DNA of 64,000 bases from an uncultured Erythrobacter sp. (GTDB lineage: Bacteria; Pseudomonadota; Alphaproteobacteria; Sphingomonadales; Sphingomonadaceae), in NCBI GenBank assembly GCA_947499505.1, contig CANMOQ010000001.1:1284037-1348036 (forward strand), in the 5' to 3' direction. Under the pieces are notes generated by a model, which was not told the origin of the DNA, ran no database searches, and saw only the letters and a program-made list of their open reading frames with translations. The position numbers and the translations under genes are program-made. Below are positions 1 to 7,855 of this stretch, one piece after another; the stretch's first letter is position 1, and the number at the start of each line of letters is the position of its first letter.

Positions 1-58
1 TCGCTGCGAAGAACAGCGCCATCATTGGCGTCACCAATCCAAGAATTTGCGTTTGCAT
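1..58 (-). CDS. N-terminus of a membrane protein (partial)
   Basis: Only the first 19 codons lie in the window; the gene reads leftward off the edge. The peptide begins MQTQILGLVTPMMALFFAA, a hydrophobic start typical of a first membrane helix. Diguanylate cyclase/phosphodiesterase proteins of this group often begin in a similar way, so a c-di-GMP signalling protein is a guess, not a result. No strong ribosome binding site is visible before the ATG. Confidence 0.35.
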   Translation of the reverse strand, partial: MQTQILGLVTPMMALFFAA

Positions 59-433
59 CGACCCGTACGACCCCCGTCCGAACGGACTAGGTCAATATGG
101 TTAACACAGACTTTAGGGAACCCGCTTAAGCAACAAATTTAGCGATATTTCTGGCGAACTGCCTATTCTTGGAAACCTGTGAGCAATTGCGGCTAGCCTC
201 AGCCCGTTGTCGGCACGTTCGAACACTTCGTTAAAATGATCCGTGTGAGGACTTAGGCCAACACTGGGTTTCTCACTATGAGGCAACCCGACCTATGACG
301 GATCGGTGAGTTCTCACCTGCAGAGTCCCCAATTAAATTGCCGCTTAAGGCGGCTTGCCCCTTCCGCGCTCTCGCCCTATTTGCAGGGTCAACAATTCAA
401 TTTCCGAACAGATTCACCCAAAGGAAACGCCCG
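59..433. other. Intergenic region between divergent genes
   Basis: This 375-base gap separates the leftward partial gene from ettA. It should carry promoters in both directions, although I could not assign clear -35/-10 boxes. Its one notable content is the foldable stretch at 238-318, listed separately. Just before ettA, AAGGAA at 421-426 is a good ribosome binding site seven bases from the ATG at 434. Confidence 0.6.
238..318 (+). ncRNA. Candidate structured leader RNA upstream of ettA
   Basis: The stretch can fold into one long interrupted stem. GATCCGT (238-244) pairs with ACGGATC (298-304), TAGG (254-257) with CCTA (292-295), GGGTT (266-270) with AACCC (285-289), and CTCA (272-275) with TGAG (279-282) around a CTA loop. 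A second short stem GGTGAG/CTCACC (305-318) follows directly. Twenty pairs in 67 bases is suggestive, but no known riboswitch core was recognised. The strand is assumed from the position in front of ettA. Confidence 0.3.
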
Positions 434-2107
434 ATGGCCGCGCAATATGCCTATGTCATGAAAAACATGACCAAGACCTTCCCCGGCGCTCAAAAGCCGG
501 TTCTGAGCAACATCAATCTTCAGTTCTATCAAGGCGCAAAGATCGGCATTGTTGGCCCCAATGGCGCGGGCAAATCCACCCTGATGAAAATCATGGCGGG
601 GATCGATTCCGACATCACTGGCGAGGCCTGGGCGGGTGAGAACATCACCGTCGGCTATTTGCCGCAGGAACCGCAGCTTGATGAGAGCAAGACGGTGCTC
701 GAAAACGTTCGCGAAGGCGCTGGCGAAACCGCCGCCATGGTGGAGCGGTTCAACGCAATCTCTGCCGAAATGGCGGAGCCGGACGCCGACTTTGAGGCTC
801 TGGGTGAGCAAATGTCCGAGCTGCAAGAGAAGATCGATGCGGTTGACGGCTGGACCCTAGACAACCAGCTGGAGATCGCGATGGAGGCCCTGCGCTGCCC
901 GCCATCAGACAGCCCGGTCACCAATCTGTCCGGCGGCGAGAAACGCCGCGTTGCCCTCACCCGGCTGCTGATCCAGAAACCTGGTATCCTACTGCTCGAC
1001 GAGCCGACCAACCACCTCGACGCTGAATCGGTCGAATGGCTGGAAAACCACCTCAAGGAATACGCGGGCGCCGTGCTGATGATCACGCACGATCGCTACT
1101 TCCTCGACAATGTGGTTGAGTGGATCCTCGAGCTCGACCGAGCGTCCTACTATCCATACGAAGGCAATTATTCGACCTATCTGGAGAAGAAGGCGAAGCG
1201 TCTGGAGCAGGAAAGCCGCGAAGAATCAGGGCGCCAGAAAGCGCTCAGCCGCGAACTCGAATGGATCAAGCAGACCCCAGCCGCGCGTCAGACCAAATCG
1301 AAGGCCCGCGTGCGCAAATTTGAGCAATTGCAGGACGCCCAGGGCGACCGCAAACCGGGCAAGGCGCAGATCGTTATCCAAGTACCAGAACGGCTCGGCG
1401 GCAAGGTGATTGAGGCCAAGAATATCTCGAAGGCTTACGGCGACAAGTTGCTGTTTGAAAACCTGTCATTCATGCTGCCACCGGGCGGCATTGTCGGCGT
1501 GATCGGCCCGAACGGCGCGGGTAAATCCACGCTGTTCAAAATGATTACCGGCCAGGAAACACCGGATACCGGATCAATCGAAATCGGCGACACGGTTCAC
1601 CTCGGCTATGTCGACCAGTCGCGCGATGACCTGACCCCGACCAACAATGTCTGGGAGGAAATTTCAGACGGGCTCGATTACATGCAGGTCAACGGTCACG
1701 ACACCTCAACCCGCGCCTATGTCGGCGCGTTCAACTTCAAAGGCAGCGACCAGCAAAAGAACGTCGGCAAGCTGTCCGGCGGTGAGCGCAACCGCGTGCA
1801 CATGGCCAAAATGCTGAAGCAGGGCGGCAACGTATTGCTGCTCGATGAGCCGACCAACGATCTCGACGTCGAAACCTTGGGCGCGCTTGAAGAAGCCATT
1901 GAGAACTTCGCCGGCTGCGCCGTGGTGATCTCGCACGACCGCTTCTTCCTGGATCGCCTCGCGACGCACATTCTGGCGTTTGAAGGCAATTCTCACGTCG
2001 AATGGTTCGAAGGCAACTTTGAGTCATACGAAGAAGACAAACGGCGGAGGCTCGGCGACGCGGCGGATCGGCCTACGAGGTTGGCGTACAAAAAGCTGAC
2101 TAGGTGA
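434..2107 (+). CDS. ettA: Energy-dependent translational throttle protein EttA (ABC-F ATPase)
   Basis: A 557-residue soluble ABC-F protein that binds the ribosomal E site and couples the ATP/ADP state to the first elongation steps. Two ABC domains are visible. Domain 1 has Walker [10 protein letters not shown] near residue 40, signature LSGGE and Walker [12 protein letters not shown]. Domain 2 has a second GPNGAGKST near 357, LSGGE and [12 protein letters not shown] charged linker (about residues 240-320) lies between them, as in the family. The length matches EttA (about 555). The ATG at 434 was chosen over an upstream TTG because AAGGAA lies seven bases before it and the extension is not family-like. 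The gene stands alone. Confidence 0.95.
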   Translation: MAAQYAYVMKNMTKTFPGAQKPVLSNINLQFYQGAKIGIVGPNGAGKSTLMKIMAGIDSDITGEAWAGENITVGYLPQEPQLDESKTVLENVREGAGETAAMVERFNAISAEMAEPDADFEALGEQMSELQEKIDAVDGWTLDNQLEIAMEALRCPPSDSPVTNLSGGEKRRVALTRLLIQKPGILLLDEPTNHLDAESVEWLENHLKEYAGAVLMITHDRYFLDNVVEWILELDRASYYPYEGNYSTYLEKKAKRLEQESREESGRQKALSRELEWIKQTPAARQTKSKARVRKFEQLQDAQGDRKPGKAQIVIQVPERLGGKVIEAKNISKAYGDKLLFENLSFMLPPGGIVGVIGPNGAGKSTLFKMITGQETPDTGSIEIGDTVHLGYVDQSRDDLTPTNNVWEEISDGLDYMQVNGHDTSTRAYVGAFNFKGSDQQKNVGKLSGGERNRVHMAKMLKQGGNVLLLDEPTNDLDVETLGALEEAIENFAGCAVVISHDRFFLDRLATHILAFEGNSHVEWFEGNFESYEEDKRRRLGDAADRPTRLAYKKLTR

Positions 2108-2113
2108 TAAAAA

Positions 2114-2133
2114 GGGGCGGGTTTCCCCGCCCC
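2114..2133 (+). terminator. GC-rich hairpin after ettA
   Basis: GGGGCGGG (2114-2121) pairs with CCCGCCCC (2126-2133) around a TTTC loop, seven bases after the ettA stop. The plus-strand 3' side has only TCGGTT, while the minus strand reads TTTTT after the hairpin. It may stop ettA transcription weakly, or act mainly on transcripts arriving from the right. Confidence 0.45.
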
Positions 2134-2636
2134 TCGGTTACGTTAAGAACCAAATCGCAAATGCGGTCCATCTAATAATGGCAGCAATATTGATTGTCGT
2201 CTCAACTTTCACCTCGACTTGGAATTTCGGCATGACCGATCTCCAAGGCCGCGGCGCGCCGCTGACCTCAAAGGTTAGCGGAATTCGCGACTACGTTTCA
2301 GATTAACCCCTGTCAGTAGCGTCCAGGCTGACGTCCACACGTGCACATGCTTCAGTCTGACGGTTTGCCGTGCAGGACCAGTCAGGGCTCTTCCTAAAAA
2401 GAGGATAGCTGTCTGGGGTACCGCCCGCCGATCTCGGTCAAGGTTGGTGGGCCTTTTGGCTAAGGCTCCAACACAGGCCGGAACTAAAATCTAACATCAA
2501 GGAACAAATACGCAACAGAAGCACCATTGAGTTCTGGGGAAAACGAATTTGCGCTTACGATGTCGAATCTCCCCTCGCTTCCGATCCGCGCGCACGCTAA
2601 GGGACGCCCCCTATTTTACAGAAGGGTCCCTCAACC
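2134..2636. other. Intergenic region, 503 bases, no supported gene
   Basis: No convincing coding frame was found. A 42-codon ATG frame at 2178-2306 lacks a ribosome binding site and family resemblance. A weak hairpin GCCCGCC (2423-2429) / GGTGGGC (2446-2452) followed by CTTTT could be a terminator of an unknown short transcript. The promoter of the gene at 2637 must lie in the right part. Confidence 0.5.
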
Positions 2637-3191
2637 ATGAATTTGTCCACTCGCAATATCGCTTTGATCGCAGGCGCGGTCGTGATCGGCCTCGTTATCG
2701 GGTTTATGTATCCCGCATTCGGCGCGCTGATGCTGATCCCTGTGATTGGTTATGTCGTGTTTGTGCTGCTCAAAAACAAAGGCGGCGCGGAAGCGGACGA
2801 GGCGGCCACATCGGCGGCCAAGCAATTCACTGCGGCGGAAGGCAAAGGGGCGATCTATGTCATGCGCGATGCCTTCATCGCCGGGCAACAGGGCATGAAC
2901 ATCACTATTGATGACGCCATGACGGCACAATTTCGCACGGGCCGTTTCGTAAAGGCGGACGTAGAACCGGGTGAACACAGCGTGCTCGCGCAAATGGCCA
3001 GCCAGACGAAGGGCACGGCCAAGACCTACACTTTGAGCGTAGCGGCGGGCGAATGCGTGCTGCTGGATGCGAAGATCGCGATGGGCGCGCTGCAGGGCTC
3101 GGTCGAGTTCGAAGAACAGCGCGACGCTGGTCTAGCCCGCGCGAAACTGGGCAAGCTGAAACTGGTCGAGTGGTCCGCGCCAGAGGCGTAA
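2637..3191 (+). CDS. Two-helix membrane protein with DUF2846-like domain
   Basis: A 184-residue protein of unknown function. Two hydrophobic segments fill about residues 8-26 and 28-45, followed by a soluble domain. That domain has the layout AIYVMRD..., G-rich turn, 'GRFVKADVEPGEHSV' and a late beta pattern. This resembles the DUF2846-type beta fold found in small membrane-attached proteins; the match is by eye. GAAGGG lies about ten bases before the ATG. It converges with the next gene, leaving three bases between stops. Confidence 0.7.
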   Translation: MNLSTRNIALIAGAVVIGLVIGFMYPAFGALMLIPVIGYVVFVLLKNKGGAEADEAATSAAKQFTAAEGKGAIYVMRDAFIAGQQGMNITIDDAMTAQFRTGRFVKADVEPGEHSVLAQMASQTKGTAKTYTLSVAAGECVLLDAKIAMGALQGSVEFEEQRDAGLARAKLGKLKLVEWSAPEA

Positions 3192-3194
3192 GAC

Positions 3195-3785
3195 TTACGG
3201 CGAGATCCAGGAGCTTTCCCACTGATCGCTAGATCGGACAAACTGCGCACGCTGATGGCCGGTATGCGCAAGGTAGAGCCAATCGGCCTCGGCAATGTCG
3301 AATAAAAGCACTGCGAAATTGGGCCGCGCAGGGACCACTTGCTCATCGGTGGGCTCCACGCCTTCAAATTCAGCCGGCAGGCCGCTGGTTGGCTCCTCGG
3401 AGGCGGCACCCGGCCCCTCACCAAGGTAACATCGTTTGGCGAAGTTGATGCTGCTCGCCCACGCGCGGTCGACCACTTCGCCTTCGCGAACGATGCGCCC
3501 TGTACCGCGCAGCCGGACCTGTATCTTGGCGCCCTTGTCATAGAGCAAAACAGCCATGCGCGGATCCGCCTCGATCGCAGCAACCTTTGGAGCGCGATTG
3601 TCAGTGTGAAACCTAAGCGTCCAAGCGTCGCCATCAAATTCGCGCAGCACCATCGTGCGCGCGTCAACATCGCTGGTCACAACGCAGGGCGTGTGCATCG
3701 CATGCCTGCGATCCTTGGCTGCTCTCACCAATTGGCGTTTCAGGTCATTACGGACGTCATCGAGCGTTTCAAACATGCGCTGCAT
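3195..3785 (-). CDS. Pyridoxamine 5'-phosphate oxidase-fold FMN-binding protein
   Basis: A 196-residue soluble protein of the PNPOx-like split-barrel group. The pattern 'TMVLREFDGDAWTLRFHTDNRAPKV' followed by 'DPRMAVLLYDKGAKIQVRLRG' fits the FMN-phosphate binding strands, and the C-terminal 'WLYLAHTGHQRAQF' fits the end of the barrel. True PdxH enzymes have a longer, different C-terminus, so the substrate is unknown; such proteins often reduce flavins, haem or quinone-like compounds. It stands alone and convergent with the gene to its left. Confidence 0.8.
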   Translation of the reverse strand: MQRMFETLDDVRNDLKRQLVRAAKDRRHAMHTPCVVTSDVDARTMVLREFDGDAWTLRFHTDNRAPKVAAIEADPRMAVLLYDKGAKIQVRLRGTGRIVREGEVVDRAWASSINFAKRCYLGEGPGAASEEPTSGLPAEFEGVEPTDEQVVPARPNFAVLLFDIAEADWLYLAHTGHQRAQFVRSSDQWESSWISP

Positions 3786-3952
3786 TTGGGGGATATGCGC
3801 GCGAGGTCAATCCCTTGTGGCGTTCATTTTCATAGACCCCAACATGAACGTAACCCTAAACAGGTGGTTAAGTTACGATACAGCGACTCGTCCGTATACA
3901 AGGGCATATCAACGCAGCCGTAGGTGGTGGAACGGCGACCAAGGAGGCATTT

Positions 3953-4990
3953 ATGTACCTGACAAAATTGCTCAAAGGGTGCGCGCTTTCCGCCCTCGCC
4001 GCCGCGATGGCTGTAACCGCCCTACCCGCTGAGGCCGAAGCGCAAAGTCGCGGCTTTGAAAATCGCGGGGAGCAGTTCAAGGCTCGCCAAAACCAGCGCA
4101 GTGAACGCCGCGCAAACCGCGGCCAAGCGCGCGGCGAACGACGCTCCAACCGCCAACAAGCCAGGGGCGAGCGCCAAGAAGCGCGCGGCGAACGCCGAGG
4201 CAACCGCCAGGAGGCGCGCAGTGAGCGACGCGGAGAACGCCGGGAAGCACGGCGTGAAGTTCGCACCGACAACCGCGAGTTTCGCCAGACTCAACGCCAA
4301 GCTCGCGAAGCGCCTGCAAGGGCTCGCAACGAGCGCCGCGGTGAACGACGCGCTGAGAGGCGCGGTGAGCGCCGGGCAGAACGCAGGCAGGATCGCCGCG
4401 TGGAGCGCCGCACCGAACGCAGAGCGGATCAACGTGCTGACCGCCGGGCTGATCGCAGAGCCGATCGCCGCGGAGCATATCGTGACGGTCGGCGCGATGG
4501 TCGCCGGGCAGAGCGCCGTGATCAGCGCCGCGAGTATCGTGACAATCGCCGCGGTTACCGTGATGGCCGTAGAGGCTACCGGGACGGACGCCGTGATGGC
4601 TACCGTGATGGTCGGCGCGGATATCGCAACGAGCGCCGCGGCTATCGCAACGGCTACCGCGCTGGAGTTCGCGATCACCGCCGCTGGAACCGTCAGTGGC
4701 GCAAGCACAATCGCTACAATTGGTACAACCACAGACGCGCCAATCGCAGCATCTTCCGCCTGGGCCGGTACTACTCGCCCTATCGCAGCTATCGCTATAG
4801 CCGCTTGAGCATTGGATTTTACCTCGACAGCCTGTTCTTCTCGTCGCGGTATTACATCAACGATCCATGGCGCTATCGCCTGCCAGAGGTTTACGGTCCG
4901 TATCGCTGGGTCCGCTATTATGACGATGCGGTTCTGGTCGACACCTACACTGGCGAAGTGGTCGATGTGATCTACGACATCTTCTGGTGA
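3953..4990 (+). CDS. Arginine-rich secreted RcnB-like protein
   Basis: A 345-residue protein with a signal peptide (hydrophobic residues about 8-30, cleavage near AEAQS). A very long arginine-rich middle (about 33-260) is built from imperfect ERRGERR, DRRADRR and GYRDGRR repeats. The tyrosine-rich C-terminus ends LPEVYGPYRWVRYYDDAVLVD..., which matches the RcnB-family end motif. RcnB in Escherichia coli is a periplasmic factor in nickel/cobalt homeostasis. The basic repeat region is far longer than in RcnB, so binding of an acidic polymer is equally possible. AAGGAGG precedes the ATG by seven bases. A strong terminator follows. Confidence 0.75.
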   Translation: MYLTKLLKGCALSALAAAMAVTALPAEAEAQSRGFENRGEQFKARQNQRSERRANRGQARGERRSNRQQARGERQEARGERRGNRQEARSERRGERREARREVRTDNREFRQTQRQAREAPARARNERRGERRAERRGERRAERRQDRRVERRTERRADQRADRRADRRADRRGAYRDGRRDGRRAERRDQRREYRDNRRGYRDGRRGYRDGRRDGYRDGRRGYRNERRGYRNGYRAGVRDHRRWNRQWRKHNRYNWYNHRRANRSIFRLGRYYSPYRSYRYSRLSIGFYLDSLFFSSRYYINDPWRYRLPEVYGPYRWVRYYDDAVLVDTYTGEVVDVIYDIFW

Positions 4991-5023
4991 TCGCCTGACA
5001 CAGCAGATTTTCTGCCGCTTTCA

Positions 5024-5061
5024 AAGCCCCCGCTCGCAGCAATGCCAGCGGGGGTTTTCTT
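5024..5061 (+). terminator. Rho-independent terminator of the RcnB-like gene
   Basis: CCCCCGCT (5027-5034) pairs with AGCGGGGG (5047-5054), followed by TTTTCTT. It lies 36 bases after the stop codon, a classic layout. Confidence 0.9.
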
Positions 5062-5107
5062 GTGCGGCATTGGCTGGCAAATAGCCGTTTCACGAACGAG
5101 TAAAGCG

Positions 5108-5776
5108 ATGACCTTAGCGAGCACCATTCCCGATCAAGACGCCCTAAAACGGGTGGGCGAAAGCGTGCGCCAACGCTTGGCCTCAGATCCCGGGGTTTAT
5201 CCGATTGAGACCGACAAGCTCGAACTGTTTGCTGTCGGTGATTTCCTGACAAAGGCGGAATGCGATCGCCTGTGCATGATGATCGACATGATTGCCCGGC
5301 CATCGGCACTGCACGAACAGGACTATGCCAGCGGTTTTCGCACCTCCTATTCCGGCGATCTTGATCCCTATGACAGCTTCGTCAAAAGCATCAGCCGCAG
5401 GATCGACGACCTCATGGGCCTGAAGCCGGAAATCGGCGAAGCGATCCAGGGCCAGCGCTATCTCGAAGGCCAGCAGTTCAAGCCGCATAACGACTGGTTC
5501 TACACCTCAGAGAAGTATTGGCAGAACGAGCGCAAACGCGGCGGACAGCGCAGCTGGACTTCGATGGTGTTCCTCAACACTGTAGAGGAAGGCGGAGAGA
5601 CTCACTTCACCGAGGCTGGCCTCAAGATTGAGCCGAAGCCGGGCGTGCTGCTGCTGTGGAACAACGCTCTGCCCGATGGCAGCCCCAATGAGGGGACCAT
5701 GCACGCGGGCACCCCTGTGACCAAAGGCTCCAAGTACATCATCACCAAATGGTATCGCACACGCACTTGGAAGTAG
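5108..5776 (+). CDS. 2-oxoglutarate/Fe(II)-dependent oxygenase, prolyl 4-hydroxylase type
   Basis: A 222-residue soluble enzyme of the P4Hc group, which uses 2-oxoglutarate, oxygen and iron to hydroxylate a substrate, often prolyl. The iron site is visible as H-x-D in 'FKPHNDWF' and a distal His in 'GTMHAGTPV', with the 2-oxoglutarate-binding Lys in 'KGSKYIITKW'. The core 'SWTSMVFLNTVEEGGETHF' is typical. The ATG at 5108 was chosen because the upstream extension crosses the preceding terminator. The protein substrate cannot be told from sequence. Confidence 0.88.
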   Translation: MTLASTIPDQDALKRVGESVRQRLASDPGVYPIETDKLELFAVGDFLTKAECDRLCMMIDMIARPSALHEQDYASGFRTSYSGDLDPYDSFVKSISRRIDDLMGLKPEIGEAIQGQRYLEGQQFKPHNDWFYTSEKYWQNERKRGGQRSWTSMVFLNTVEEGGETHFTEAGLKIEPKPGVLLLWNNALPDGSPNEGTMHAGTPVTKGSKYIITKWYRTRTWK

Positions 5777-5800
5777 GAAAGGGGTTTTGGTGGAGCCGCC

Positions 5801-5882
5801 TAGCCACCCGCACCCTCCGCCCTTCCACCCGGATAGTATCCCGGTAGGTTCCGGGTGGAAGGGCGGAGGGTGCGGGTGGCTA
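5801..5882. repeat. Perfect 33-bp inverted repeat between convergent genes
   Basis: TAGCCACCCGCACCCTCCGC and 13 further bases (5801-5833) are exactly reverse-complemented at 5850-5882, with a 16-base loop. A bulged C and three more pairs can extend it. It lies between the stops of the oxygenase gene and lysK, so it can act as a bidirectional terminator. No T-tract follows on either strand and the arms are far longer than needed, so a palindromic mobile-type repeat is possible. No second copy was seen in this window. Confidence 0.85.
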
Positions 5883-5890
5883 CGGCCGTT

Positions 5891-7498
5891 TCAACTCCGC
5901 GCCAAGGCCTCTGCGATCAGCTTGCGGCTGTTCTCAATCCCATACAGCGCGATGAAGCTGCCCATGCGCGGCCCCTGCTCACTGCCTAGCAGCGTCTCAT
6001 ACAGAGCGCGGAACCAATCACGCAGGTTCTCAAAGCCGAACTCTTCACGTTTGCCAATCTCATAGACGCTGGTCTGGAGGTCTTCTGCGCTGGTGCCCGG
6101 AGCCGCTGCGGCCAAAGCCTCGTCCAGTGCCCGCAAGGCCTCCGCCTCAGTTGCCGTTGGCGCGCGCTTGTTCAATGTCGGAACGATGAAGTCGCGCGTG
6201 TAAGCAACCGCCGCATCAATCATCGCATCAATCGCCGGATTTGCGACAGGCTCACCCAGATAGCTTTCGAGATATTCCGCGACGTTCTGCGCGCTCGCCT
6301 CTGCGCCCAGCACGCTGGCAAGGTTCAGCAGCAGTCCGAACGTGACCGGCACGGTATCGCCTGCACCCGGTGCCTCCGGCGTTGCAAGGCTCTCGTTCGC
6401 GCGCAGCAAGTGCCACACCGGATTTCCCAACTGCTTGTCTAGCGGCTGTTCGGCCAGACGCTCGCGGAATTGCCAATAGTCATCGACCGCGCGCGGGATC
6501 ACTCCAACGTGCAGCTGCTTCGCGCTCTTCGGATTGGGGAAGATGTAGAAGCCGAGGCTCTCTTCAGTCCCATATTCCAGCCATTGCTCAATCGTCAGGC
6601 CATTGCCCTTGGACTTTGAGATCTTCTCGCCATTCTCATCGAGGAACAGCTCATAGATCAGCCCTTCCGGCTTGTTGCCGCCGAGCACGCGCGCAATCTT
6701 GCCTGATTGCACGCCCGTATCGGTCAGATCCTTGCCGTACATCTCATAGTCGACGCCCTGCGCGACCCAGCGCATCGCAAAGTCGACCTTCCATTGTAGC
6801 TTGGCTTTGCCGCCCAGCGCGCTTTGTTCGATCACGCTGCCGTCTTCATCGGTGAAGCGGATCAGCCCCGCCTCCGCATCGACGACTTCGACCGGCACTT
6901 GCAGCACAACGCCCGTTGTCGGGCTTATCGGCATGATCGGCGAATAGGTCGCCGCCCGCTCTGCCCGCAAGGTCGGCAGCATGATGTCGAGAATGTCCTG
7001 ATTGTGCGCGAGCACATTCTTCAGCGCATCGTCAAACGCACCGCTGTTGTAGCGATCAGAGGCGGCCACAAACTCGTACTCAAACCCAAACCGGTCCAGA
7101 AACGCGCGCAGCATCGCATTGTTGTGATGGGCGAAGCTCTCATACTTCTCAAACGGATCGGGAATGCGCGACAGCGGCTTGCCCAGATGCTCGGTCAGCA
7201 TCGCCTGATTGGGCAGATTTTCGGGCACCTTGCGCAGGCCGTCCATATCGTCGGAGAACGCAACCAGCCGCGTCGCCTGGCCGGTCAGCGCTTCATAGGC
7301 GCGCCGCACGAAGGTGGTGCGCAGCACCTCTTGGAACGTGCCGATATGCGGCAGGCCCGATGGACCATAGCCCGTTTCAAACAGCACTGGCTCGCCGTTC
7401 GGTTTACCATTCCTCAGCCGTTTGGCGAGGCGCTGAGCCTCTTGAAAAGGCCAAGCCTTGGAGGAACGAGCGGCATCTTGAAGTGGAGTGTCTGTCAT
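5891..7498 (-). CDS. lysK: Class I lysyl-tRNA synthetase
   Basis: A 535-residue enzyme charging tRNA-Lys, of the class I type (Rossmann fold) seen in archaea and many alphaproteobacteria rather than the common class II LysS. The HIGH-like motif is in 'GPSGLPHIGTF' near residue 55 and the KMSKS-like motif in 'EKISKSKGNG' near 290. The C-terminal half is helical, as in the family. The ATG at 7498 gives a normal start (MTDTPLQDA); an in-frame ATG at 7531 adds 11 unlikely residues. No clear ribosome binding site is seen for either. The gene ends against the long inverted repeat. Confidence 0.95.
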   Translation of the reverse strand: MTDTPLQDAARSSKAWPFQEAQRLAKRLRNGKPNGEPVLFETGYGPSGLPHIGTFQEVLRTTFVRRAYEALTGQATRLVAFSDDMDGLRKVPENLPNQAMLTEHLGKPLSRIPDPFEKYESFAHHNNAMLRAFLDRFGFEYEFVAASDRYNSGAFDDALKNVLAHNQDILDIMLPTLRAERAATYSPIMPISPTTGVVLQVPVEVVDAEAGLIRFTDEDGSVIEQSALGGKAKLQWKVDFAMRWVAQGVDYEMYGKDLTDTGVQSGKIARVLGGNKPEGLIYELFLDENGEKISKSKGNGLTIEQWLEYGTEESLGFYIFPNPKSAKQLHVGVIPRAVDDYWQFRERLAEQPLDKQLGNPVWHLLRANESLATPEAPGAGDTVPVTFGLLLNLASVLGAEASAQNVAEYLESYLGEPVANPAIDAMIDAAVAYTRDFIVPTLNKRAPTATEAEALRALDEALAAAAPGTSAEDLQTSVYEIGKREEFGFENLRDWFRALYETLLGSEQGPRMGSFIALYGIENSRKLIAEALARS

Positions 7499-7583
7499 AG
7501 CACGCCCGCATATGAGGATGGCGCCAGACAACGCAAGCGATTGTGCAGTTTGGCATGTAGGGCTTGGAACGCATTTGCGAATT

Positions 7584-7602
7584 CCAAAAGTGTGACTTTT
7601 GG
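7584..7602. promoter_or_regulatory. Palindromic operator-like site, copy 1
   Basis: CCAAAAGT-GTG-ACTTTTGG is a perfect inverted repeat with a 3-base centre. It lies 86 bases upstream of the lysK start and shares TGTGACTTTTG with a second site 61 bases away. Two spaced copies suggest a transcription-factor site; the factor is unknown. Confidence 0.5.
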
Positions 7603-7644
7603 CGCAACCCCATGAAAATACGCCACTTTCAAGCAGAGCGCGTT

Positions 7645-7662
7645 CAAAATGTGTGACTTTTG
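7645..7662. promoter_or_regulatory. Operator-like site, copy 2
   Basis: CAAAATGTGTGACTTTTG repeats the core of the site at 7584-7602 (same orientation, TGTGACTTTTG at 7652-7662), with outer CAAAA/TTTTG arms retained. It would serve lysK or the divergent diguanylate cyclase gene. Confidence 0.45.
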
Positions 7663-7855
7663 CATGTTTCGGGCTGTTCCAAGGAATTTGCGCCTCGCCT
7701 TACTGGAGGCAGTTACTCGTTTAAGCACCCAGAATTACAGCGATCGGCGCATGTAGGACAGGCCGCCAAGGCGCGCCGACGCCAGGCTCCATTTTTTGCC
7801 GCAGTAACCTCTGATTCACCACGCTAACTAGGCATCTTCGCAACCAAAGCGGCCT

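Larger units (their letters stand above)
7499..7855. other. Divergent promoter region lysK / diguanylate cyclase
   Basis: The 357 bases between two divergent genes hold no supported coding frame. The region contains a bulged hairpin (GGAACGCA 7566-7573 with TGCG/TTCC 7576-7585) and two copies of the motif TGTGACTTTTG, listed separately. It probably carries both promoters. Confidence 0.6.

Noticed and set aside
2178..2306. 42-codon plus-strand frame after ettA
   Set aside because: No ribosome binding site, no family resemblance and isolated position; kept only as a note for the intergenic region.
2423..2457. Hairpin GCCCGCC/GGTGGGC followed by CTTTT
   Set aside because: Resembles a weak terminator, but there is no transcript upstream that it could end and the stem has a G-T pair and a long loop.
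4022..4732. 236-codon minus-strand frame, Ala/Val rich
   Set aside because: It mirrors the CGN-rich arginine repeats of the RcnB-like gene and has no ribosome binding site or family features.
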